Below, piece by piece: positions 36,647 to 43,688 of a stretch of DNA of 63,846 nt. The stretch covers positions 1-63,846 of the forward strand of contig JBBIND010000014.1 in assembly GCA_037444075.1 (NCBI GenBank). The letters are read 5' to 3'. Source of the DNA: JBBIND01 sp037444075. GTDB lineage: Bacteria; Acidobacteriota; Terriglobia; Bryobacterales; Bryobacteraceae. Numbering within the stretch: the first letter of the stretch is position 1; the number at the start of each line of letters is the position of its first letter. The notes under the pieces were generated by a model. It was not told the DNA's origin and did not search any database. It saw only the letters and a program-made list of their open reading frames with translations. The position numbers and the translations under genes were made by a program.

Positions 36647-37543
36647 ATGGATCGCAGATTCCTCACGGTTGTCATGTTGAGCCTGCTTTTCGCGCTCGTC
36701 GTGTCGGCCATCTTTTACCAGTTTTCTTCCAAGCCCGGCTCCGCGCGAACGCCGGCTGAGCCCGTCCAGATGAAGGAACTGGTGGTGGCAACCCGGCCTC
36801 TTACGGTGGGAGTGAGCCTTACGCCGGATGACGTGAAGCTCCGGAAGGTGCCGGCTGCACAGTTTCCAGCCGGAGCGTTTTCCAAAGTGGAAGACGTGCT
36901 GGATAGGGCCGTGATCAGCGGAATCCTGATAGACGAAGCCATTCACGAAGGCCGTCTGGCGGATCGCGGCAGCGGCGTGGGTTTGGCGCCGGTCATTCCG
37001 GTCGGCATGCGCGCAGTCACTGTCCGGGTGAACGAAGTCGTGGGTGTCGCCGGATTCGCCTTGCCCGGCATGCGGGTGGATGTGCTCGTGACCGGTCAGC
37101 CGCCGGAATCAAAGACTGCCATGACCAGTACGGCTTTGCAGAACATCCTGGTCCTCTCCGCGGGTCAGACCACCGAACCGGACGCGGCCGGGAACGCCAT
37201 CAATGCCCCCACCGTGACGCTGCTGGTGACTCCGGCGCAAGCTGAAGTGCTGACGTTGGCAGGCACGGAAGGACGCATCCAACTGGTGTTGCGCAACTCC
37301 AGTGACCGGGAGATCGGGAAGACCCCGGGGCATAACCTGGCGCAACTCTACGGCGTGGTTGCACCGCCGCCGGCTCCCCCCGTGAGGCCCCGGCCCGTGA
37401 AGCCGGCTTCCGAGGAGCAGCCTCCCGCTGCCGCGCCCGTCAAGCCTGAACCGCGCCAAGAAGAGGTCGTCGTGTTTCGTGGCACACAGAAGACGGTGGA
37501 AGTCGTCAATGCTGCGAAATCAGAGGAGGTCGTCAGGCAGTGA
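36647..37543 (+). CDS. cpaB: Flp pilus assembly protein CpaB/RcpC, second locus
   Basis: 298 residues. The start MDRRFLTVVMLSL is favoured by AGGGGA about ten bases upstream and by the membrane helix that follows. An SAF domain (LVVATRPLTVGVSLTPDDVKL) and a CpaB core (MRAVTVRVNEVVGVAGFALPGMRVDVLVT) are clear. After residue 240 a Pro-rich linker (PPPAPPVRPRPVKPA) leads to VVVFRGTQKTVEVV, close to the tail of the copy at 17655-18536. Its stop overlaps the secretin start (GTGA). Confidence 0.88.
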   Translation: MDRRFLTVVMLSLLFALVVSAIFYQFSSKPGSARTPAEPVQMKELVVATRPLTVGVSLTPDDVKLRKVPAAQFPAGAFSKVEDVLDRAVISGILIDEAIHEGRLADRGSGVGLAPVIPVGMRAVTVRVNEVVGVAGFALPGMRVDVLVTGQPPESKTAMTSTALQNILVLSAGQTTEPDAAGNAINAPTVTLLVTPAQAEVLTLAGTEGRIQLVLRNSSDREIGKTPGHNLAQLYGVVAPPPAPPVRPRPVKPASEEQPPAAAPVKPEPRQEEVVVFRGTQKTVEVVNAAKSEEVVRQ

Positions 37544-38937
37544 GGAGATCTAAGAGATTCCTGAGCTGGGCTTTGGTCTTGTCGGCAGCTCTGGCTTTCG
37601 GGTCCGTCCCCGGGGCGGCCGGGGTTGAGGACCTTCGGGTGACTGTTGGCAAGAGCGTGGTCATCGATTTCCCCTCGGATGTGGCCCGCATCTCCACCAG
37701 CAACCCCGAGGTGGTCGACGCCGTTGCCGTGAGCACGCGGGAGGTGTTGTTGCATGCCCGCAGCTATGGGCTAGCGACGGTTGTCATCTGGTCGCGCGAA
37801 GGGCAGAGAAACATCTACAACATCACGGTCGATTATCACCTGGAACCTTTTCGCAAACTCCTGGCGGAGACGTTCCCGCGCGAGGAAATCCACGTGCAGG
37901 CGGCCAAAGACTCGGTAACGTTGACCGGGCGGGTCTCGAGCCCGCAAGTTTCGGAAAGAGCGGCTGCTCTGGCTGCCAGCGTGGCGAAGACCGTCGTCAA
38001 CAACCTGGAGACGGCCCCCTCCGCGGTGGAAAAGCAGATTCTGCTGCGCGTGAAGATCGCCGAGCTGAATCGAACCGCGTCGGCGTCTTTCGGGGTGAAC
38101 CTTCTGTCCACGGGGGCGTTGAATACGCCGGGCCGGACAAGCACCGGGCAGTTTGCGCCTCCCTCACCGGGTGACTTGTTGGGGGGGATCCCCGGTTCAT
38201 TGGAAGGGACTACCTCGCGCTTCAACATCAGCGACGCGCTGAACGTGTTCGCCTTCCGGCCGGATTTGAACCTGGCGGCGCTGATCCGCGCGTTGCAGGA
38301 CGAAGGCGTTCTGCAAATCCTGGCCGAACCCAACCTGGTGGCCAGCAACGGCAAGGAAGCCAGCTTCCTCGTGGGCGGAGAGTTCCCTGTGCCGGTCATT
38401 CAGGGGGGAGCCAACGTCGGCGCGGTCACCATTCAATTCAGGGAGTTCGGTATCCGTCTGGCTTTCCTCCCGAACCTGACTGACAACGGCACGGTGAAGA
38501 TGTTCGTGCGGCCGGAAGTTTCCACCGTGGACATCGTCAATGCGGTCACGGTGAATGGTTTCTCCATCCCCGCCCTGGCCACCCGGCGCATGGAAACGAC
38601 CATCGAACTGGGCGAAGGCCAGAGCTTCGTTATCGCCGGGCTGCTGGATGACCGGGTACGGGAATCCATGTCTCGCATTCCCGGCCTTTCGCACATCCCC
38701 TTGCTCGGCCTGCTTTTCAAGAGCCGGCAGGAGCAGAAATCGAAGACGGAATTGCTCGTCATGGTAACGCCGGAAATCGTCACGCCTTTGACTCCGGGCG
38801 AGAAGCCGCCTCTGCCGGTGATGCCCAAAGAATTCCTGAAGCCCTACAGGATTCCGGCCCCGCCTGCGCCGGAAGGGGCCCCCGCGGGGCAGGGAGCCGG
38901 GCAGCCGTCCAGGGACGCGCTTGGTTCGGGGCACTGA
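37540..38937 (+). CDS. cpaC: Tad outer-membrane secretin CpaC/RcpA, second locus
   Basis: 465 residues, GTG start. A signal peptide (SWALVLSAALAFGSVPGAAG) is followed by the pilus-secretin N-domain (VTVGKSVVIDFPSDVARI), a BON-like section (SVTLTGRVSSPQVSERAAALA) and the secretin core. Core motifs are FRPDLNLAALIRALQDEGVLQILAEPNLVA and SFVIAGLLDDRVRESMSRIPGLSHIPLLGLLF. Its order of motifs matches cpaC at 16237-17658. A Pro/Gly-rich tail ends the protein. As no pilin lies in this locus, the channel may serve a pilin encoded elsewhere or another cargo. Confidence 0.92.
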   Translation: MRRSKRFLSWALVLSAALAFGSVPGAAGVEDLRVTVGKSVVIDFPSDVARISTSNPEVVDAVAVSTREVLLHARSYGLATVVIWSREGQRNIYNITVDYHLEPFRKLLAETFPREEIHVQAAKDSVTLTGRVSSPQVSERAAALAASVAKTVVNNLETAPSAVEKQILLRVKIAELNRTASASFGVNLLSTGALNTPGRTSTGQFAPPSPGDLLGGIPGSLEGTTSRFNISDALNVFAFRPDLNLAALIRALQDEGVLQILAEPNLVASNGKEASFLVGGEFPVPVIQGGANVGAVTIQFREFGIRLAFLPNLTDNGTVKMFVRPEVSTVDIVNAVTVNGFSIPALATRRMETTIELGEGQSFVIAGLLDDRVRESMSRIPGLSHIPLLGLLFKSRQEQKSKTELLVMVTPEIVTPLTPGEKPPLPVMPKEFLKPYRIPAPPAPEGAPAGQGAGQPSRDALGSGH

Positions 38938-38959
38938 GGTGAAGCCGCTCGAGGGAACC

Positions 38960-40159
38960 ATGAAGGGGCTGCCCAGTGCTCAGGAGATCGAGTTCACGGC
39001 GCTGATGATTGCGCCGGACCGCGACCTTGCCGAGCAGTTCTTCAAGACATTGCCGGCGACACGAGCCTTCCAAGTGCTGGGAGATTTGAAGAGCTATCCT
39101 CCGCGGCAAACCCTCGACATGCGGCTGAGGCAGTTGTGCCCCGACGTCGTCTTGTTGGACACGGCTACCAGCCTGCCTTCGGCTGAAGATCTTATCCGCC
39201 TGACAGCCGGATTCAAGCCGGTGACGCACCTGGTGGCGTTGCACACCCACAATGATCCGGAAACGCTGGTCCGTGTCCTGAGGTGCGGGGCAAGCGAGTT
39301 CCTTTATGCGCCGTTCGACCCGGCAGCGCAGAAGGATGCGCTCCGGCGGGTCCGCCGCCTGCGCCAGCCAGAAGCGTCGGCGGACGCCGGGACAGGCCGG
39401 CTGCTGGTGGTTACGAGCACGAAGCCTGGTTCCGGAAGCTCCACGCTGGCCGTCCAAATGGCCTTCGCTCTGAGGCGGGAAACGGGTCAACGGGTTCTGC
39501 TGGTGGATCTGGACTTGGCGGGCGGGACCATCGGTTTTTACCTGAAGCTCCGGCACGAACATTCCACGGCCGATGCGCTGGCGCAGGCGCTGAACATGGA
39601 TCCGGCTATCTGGACCACTTTCGTCGTGAGCCGGGCGGGAGTGGACGTGCTGTTGGCGCCCGAAATGCCACCGGCTGCGGAGGTGGGGCCCGACGCCCTG
39701 CACGGGCTGCTGGAGTATGCGCGCCTGCTCTATGACTGGGTAGTGCTCGATGTGCCTTCGGTGCCGCACCGGGCATCCCTGCTGGCGGCCAGCGAATCAG
39801 ACCTTACCTTTCTCGTCTCCACCACGGAATTGACCAGTTTGCACCTCACCCGGAAAGCCGTGGTCCTGCTCGATCAATTGGGTTTCGGCAAGGATCGGTA
39901 CCGGCTGCTGATCAACCGGGCTGACAAGCGCGAGAGGCTGGGGCAGGCTCAGATCGAGAAGATCGTGGGTTGCCCGGTACATGCCGCGTTTGTCAATGAT
40001 TACTTCGGTTTACAGTCCGTCATGGCCCACGGGCAGGTGCTTGAGCCGGCCACCGAGTTGGGCGGCGCCGTGGCGCGCCTGGCCACCTGGCTGGGCGGCC
40101 TGCCGGCCGGCGCCCGCAGGCGCAGCGGCCACCACGCCGGAAGGAGGGTAGCCTGTTGA
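38960..40159 (+). CDS. cpaE: CpaE/TadZ-like localisation ATPase, second locus
   Basis: 399 residues from the ATG at 38960, which has GAGGGA just upstream; a GTG at 38939 directly after the secretin stop is an alternative. A receiver-like domain (LMIAPDRDLAEQ, DVVLLDTATSLPS, GASEFLYAPFD) precedes a ParA/MinD-type ATPase. Its P-loop is altered to STKPGSGSSTLAVQMA, keeping the first lysine but with Ser in place of usual Gly/Thr positions. LLVDLDLAGGTIGFYL and YDWVVLDVPSVPHR follow. It probably sets the position of this Tad machine. It overlaps the next gene by TTGA. Confidence 0.82.
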   Translation: MKGLPSAQEIEFTALMIAPDRDLAEQFFKTLPATRAFQVLGDLKSYPPRQTLDMRLRQLCPDVVLLDTATSLPSAEDLIRLTAGFKPVTHLVALHTHNDPETLVRVLRCGASEFLYAPFDPAAQKDALRRVRRLRQPEASADAGTGRLLVVTSTKPGSGSSTLAVQMAFALRRETGQRVLLVDLDLAGGTIGFYLKLRHEHSTADALAQALNMDPAIWTTFVVSRAGVDVLLAPEMPPAAEVGPDALHGLLEYARLLYDWVVLDVPSVPHRASLLAASESDLTFLVSTTELTSLHLTRKAVVLLDQLGFGKDRYRLLINRADKRERLGQAQIEKIVGCPVHAAFVNDYFGLQSVMAHGQVLEPATELGGAVARLATWLGGLPAGARRRSGHHAGRRVAC

Positions 40160-41550
40160 TCGGACGTAGGGATCTGGACGGGGCGGAGGTCCTCACTTCG
40201 CTTGAAGTGCCCGCCGCCGGGCCGAGCGGGTGGGATTCCAGGGCGGGGCGGGGCAGCGCGCGCCACCGCGCTCCGCTGACTCCGGAATACCAGGAGCTGA
40301 AATTCGCCCTCCACCGCAAGCTGCTCGACAAGATCAACCTGGAAGCGCTGGCGACCATCGACAACCAGCGCGTTCGCCTGGAAGTCCGCCAGGCGCTGCT
40401 GACGCTGGTGGACACCGAGCAGACGCTGTTGAGTTCGCTCGAGAAGCAACAGATCTGCGACGAGGTGCTGGACGAAGTCTTCGGGCTGGGCCCGCTGGAA
40501 CCACTGCTGCAGGATTCGTCCATCTCCGACATCCTGGTTAACACTCACAGCCAGGTGTACGTGGAAAGGAAGGGACTGCTCGAACTCACCAGCGTCAGGT
40601 TCCGGGACGAGGCTCATTTGCTGCGCATCATCGACAAGATCGTCTCGCAAGTGGGCCGGCGCGTGGATGAATCCACTCCCATGGTGGACGCCAGGCTGCT
40701 GGACGGGTCGCGCGTGAATGCCATCATCAAACCCCTGGCGGTGGACGGCCCGTTGCTGTCGATCCGGCGCTTTATCACGGACCGCCTCATGCCACCGGAC
40801 CTGGTCGAAAAAAAGACCACGACGGCGGCCATGATGGCGCTGCTTGAAGCAGCCGTCAAAGCCCGCCTGAACATCGTCATCTCCGGCGGCACGGGCGCGG
40901 GCAAGACCACGCTGCTGAATGCGCTTTCCTTTTTCATTTCTCCGAAGGAGCGCATCGTCACCATCGAGGATGCCGCCGAGTTGCAGTTGAAACAGCCACA
41001 CGTAGCCCGGCTGGAGACCCGTCCTCCCAACCTCGAGGGGCAAGGCGCGGTAAGGCAGCGCGAATTGCTGATTAACAGTTTGCGAATGAGGCCGGATCGG
41101 ATTGTCGTGGGCGAGGTGCGCGGAGAAGAAGCGCTGGACATGCTCCAGGCCATGAACACGGGCCACGAGGGCTCGTTGACGACGATTCACGCCAACAGCC
41201 CGCGTGACGCCATCTCGCGCCTGGAAGTGATGGTGTCGCTGGCCAACGCCAACATGCAGCTATACACCGTACGCCAGCAGATAGCCAGCGCGGTTCATTT
41301 GCTCGTGCAAGCCACGCGGTTGAGCGACGGCAGCCGGCGAGTCACCAGCATCACGGAAGTGACCGGCATGGAGGGCGAAGTGGTAACGCTCCAGGACCTG
41401 TTCGTGTTTGACAAGCTCGGCGTCTCGCCGGAAGGCCGCGTTATCGGGCGCTTCGCCGCCACCGGCATACGTCCCAAGTTCTACGAACGGCTGATGGCGG
41501 CCGGCATCCGGCTCGAGACCGAGATGTTCGAGGACCTGGAGGAAGGCTGA
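40156..41550 (+). CDS. cpaF: Tad pilus assembly ATPase CpaF/TadA, second locus
   Basis: 464 residues, TTG start overlapping the cpaE stop. ICDEVLDEVFGLGPLEPLLQD is followed by Walker A SGGTGAGKTTLLNAL near residue 243, the Asp box ERIVTIEDAAELQLKQ, HVARLETRPPNLEGQG and Walker B RIVVGEVRGEEALDMLQAMNTGHEG. It is the cytoplasmic motor for the second Tad machine. All catalytic motifs are intact, so the locus is unlikely to be decayed. Confidence 0.94.
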   Translation: MIGRRDLDGAEVLTSLEVPAAGPSGWDSRAGRGSARHRAPLTPEYQELKFALHRKLLDKINLEALATIDNQRVRLEVRQALLTLVDTEQTLLSSLEKQQICDEVLDEVFGLGPLEPLLQDSSISDILVNTHSQVYVERKGLLELTSVRFRDEAHLLRIIDKIVSQVGRRVDESTPMVDARLLDGSRVNAIIKPLAVDGPLLSIRRFITDRLMPPDLVEKKTTTAAMMALLEAAVKARLNIVISGGTGAGKTTLLNALSFFISPKERIVTIEDAAELQLKQPHVARLETRPPNLEGQGAVRQRELLINSLRMRPDRIVVGEVRGEEALDMLQAMNTGHEGSLTTIHANSPRDAISRLEVMVSLANANMQLYTVRQQIASAVHLLVQATRLSDGSRRVTSITEVTGMEGEVVTLQDLFVFDKLGVSPEGRVIGRFAATGIRPKFYERLMAAGIRLETEMFEDLEEG

Positions 41551-41559
41551 GGGACCCGA

Positions 41560-42540
41560 ATGACAGCGTACTTGTTGGTCTTGGTGTTGATCTGGGCCGG
41601 ATCGATCGGCATCTGGTACCTGCTCTCGAAGTCCATGCGCGGAGCTGAGACCGAGCGCGTCTTGAACCGGCTCATGGGGCGCACGAATCAGGCGCAGAGC
41701 AAGCGGGATCCGGATCGCGGACCGGTGCTGATCGCTCCGGAAGACAGGAGCACCGGCAAGTACGTGGTCAAGCTGCTCAAGAAGTTCCAGCTCATGGAAA
41801 AGGCGCGCGAACTGATCGAGCAGAGCGGCAAAACCTGGCGCCCGGTCCGGTTGGTTCATGCCTGCCTGGGGCTCTTCCTCATAGGCTTCCTGGTGATGCG
41901 CGCGGCGCTGCCGGGTGAATGGCGGCTGGCAGCCTTCCTCGGGGGATTCGCCGCCGGCCTCGCCCCCGTGCTTGGCCTGCAGCGGTTGAAAAAGAAGAGG
42001 CTGGAGGCCTTTGAGGGTCAGTTTCCGGATTGCCTGGAGTTTCTGGCCAGGTCGATGCGGGCAGGCCATGCTTTTGCCGTGTCGATCGAGATGCTGTCCA
42101 AGGAATTCAAGGAACCCCTCTCGGGAGAATTCCGCCGCGTGTTTGAGGAACACAACCTGGGGCAGCCTCTGGAAGTCGCGCTGGTGAGGTTGTCCCGCCG
42201 CATTCCCGTGCTCGATGTGCAGTTTTTCGTTTCCGCCGTGATGCTGCAACGGCGCACGGGCGGCAACCTGGCTGAAATCCTGGACAAACTCGCCTATGTG
42301 ATTCGCGAGCGATTCAAATTGCGGGGCAAAATCCGGGCGGTCAGCGCGCATGGGCGCATGACAGGCGCGGCTTTGAGCTGTATTCCGCTGGTTGTCGCCG
42401 TGCTGATGTTCTACACCAACCCGGACTACGTTCGGTTCTTCCTCACGGAAGACGTGGGACGCATGATGCTGGCGGCCGCCGTTGGCCTCCAGTTGCTTGG
42501 CTACGCGGTGATCCAGCGGATCGTGAGGATCGAGGTGTGA
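41560..42540 (+). CDS. tadB: Tad platform protein TadB, second locus
   Basis: 326 residues. An N-terminal membrane segment (AYLLVLVLIWAGSIGIWYLL), a central hydrophobic pair, the GspF-type domain FPDCLEFLARSMRAGHAFAVSIEML with RIPVLDVQFFVSAVMLQRRTG, and a C-terminal helix are present. GAGGGA before the ATG supports the start. It overlaps tadC by GTGA. It corresponds to 10388-11350 in the first locus. Confidence 0.9.
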   Translation: MTAYLLVLVLIWAGSIGIWYLLSKSMRGAETERVLNRLMGRTNQAQSKRDPDRGPVLIAPEDRSTGKYVVKLLKKFQLMEKARELIEQSGKTWRPVRLVHACLGLFLIGFLVMRAALPGEWRLAAFLGGFAAGLAPVLGLQRLKKKRLEAFEGQFPDCLEFLARSMRAGHAFAVSIEMLSKEFKEPLSGEFRRVFEEHNLGQPLEVALVRLSRRIPVLDVQFFVSAVMLQRRTGGNLAEILDKLAYVIRERFKLRGKIRAVSAHGRMTGAALSCIPLVVAVLMFYTNPDYVRFFLTEDVGRMMLAAAVGLQLLGYAVIQRIVRIEV

Positions 42541-43460
42541 GTGTGACGCTGATTATGGCGGCAGCATTGTTCCTGGCTACGGCCATCCTCGTCAGCCTGA
42601 TTGGCATGCGGCTATGGGTGCGTCCGAAACAGGCTATGGAACGCGTGGTCGGCACCGTCAAGCAGTACGAGCACGCGCCACGGCACCCCAGTCTGGTCTT
42701 CCACGATCTGGTGAAGAAGCTGGGGAATCTGGTCCCGGCATCGCCTCGGGATAAGGGGTTGATCCAGCGCCGCCTCATTCGGGCCGGGATTCGGAATCCC
42801 AATGCGCTCAGGAACTTCTACGGCATCAAGGTGCTGCTCGGCTGCCTGTTGCCGGTGCTGGCTTTCTTTCTGGTGCAGCAATCCCAGGCCGACCCGACGA
42901 ACAAAATGCTGACCGTTCTGGGTGCGGGCGCAGCGGGTTTCCTGGGGCCGAGCGAATACATCCGGAGGAGAGCCGCGCGGCGGCAGAAAGAGCTGAAGCG
43001 TGGGCTGCCGAACGGGCTCGACCTGTTGGTGGTGTGCGTGGAGTCCGGCCTAGGGCTGGACCAGGCCACCATTCAGGTCGCCAAGGAGCTTGAAATCGCC
43101 CATCCGGAAATCAGCGAGGAATTCACCCTCGTGACACTGGAATTGAAAGCGGGGAAGCGCAGAGCAGACGCTTTGCGCAACCTCGCCGACCGCAACAATC
43201 TCGAGGAACTCAGCAGGCTGGTGGCTGTGCTGATCCAGGCTGATCGCTTCGGGACGGGCGTAGCGCCGAGCCTGCGCGGCCACGCCGACTTCATGCGGGT
43301 GCTGGCCAGGCAGGAAGCTGAAGAGAAGGCAGCCAAGCTTGGTGTGAAGCTTGTATTCCCGATCTTCTTCTGCATCCTGCCATCGCTGTTTGTAGTGACC
43401 GTCGGACCCATTATGGTTCGCATCTTCAGGGACCTGCTGCCCATGATGCACAACATTTGA
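42537..43460 (+). CDS. tadC: Tad platform protein TadC, second locus
   Basis: 307 residues, GTG start. An N-terminal anchor (LIMAAALFLATAILVSLIGM) and the platform domain (LPNGLDLLVVCVESGLGLDQATI, then VLIQADRFGTGVAPSLRGHADFM) are clear. A C-terminal helix (LVFPIFFCILPSLFVVTVGP) follows. It is the last machine component of the locus and is followed 41 bp later by a 30-residue membrane peptide gene. Confidence 0.9.
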   Translation: MSVTLIMAAALFLATAILVSLIGMRLWVRPKQAMERVVGTVKQYEHAPRHPSLVFHDLVKKLGNLVPASPRDKGLIQRRLIRAGIRNPNALRNFYGIKVLLGCLLPVLAFFLVQQSQADPTNKMLTVLGAGAAGFLGPSEYIRRRAARRQKELKRGLPNGLDLLVVCVESGLGLDQATIQVAKELEIAHPEISEEFTLVTLELKAGKRRADALRNLADRNNLEELSRLVAVLIQADRFGTGVAPSLRGHADFMRVLARQEAEEKAAKLGVKLVFPIFFCILPSLFVVTVGPIMVRIFRDLLPMMHNI

Positions 43461-43501
43461 GAGCAGGCGAAGGCCTGCAAGTTGATAGAAGGAGACGAGC
43501 A

Positions 43502-43594
43502 ATGGATACCACCCTAGTACGAATCATCTGTGCCGTTATGGCCGTGCTGTTTTTGGGGTTGATCGTTCTGCGCCGCCGCAAGAACGCCGATTAG
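43502..43594 (+). CDS. 30-residue single-helix membrane peptide
   Basis: MDTTLVRIICAVMAVLFLGL, then IVLRRRKNAD. A very good ribosome site (AAGGAG, 7 bases before ATG) argues that it is translated. One hydrophobic helix of about 18 residues ends in a tri-arginine/lysine cytoplasmic anchor. It has no Flp-type Gly/Glu-Tyr processing motif, so it is not an obvious pilin. It lies between tadC and the propeller gene. Its function is unknown; it could be a small subunit of the platform or of an unrelated membrane complex. Confidence 0.6.
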   Translation: MDTTLVRIICAVMAVLFLGLIVLRRRKNAD

Positions 43595-43688
43595 TGTCGC
43601 CCGGCGGTTTGCTGTGCAAGGGGCGGGGGGCTGCCTCGCCCCGGCTGCGCATGTGACTGGCGCGCTGCGCGCCAAGGAGTGTCTTTGT

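Noticed and set aside
43502..43594. Considered as a mini-pilin
   Set aside because: The helix lacks the Glu-Tyr pair and prepilin cleavage site; a membrane peptide of other function is more likely.
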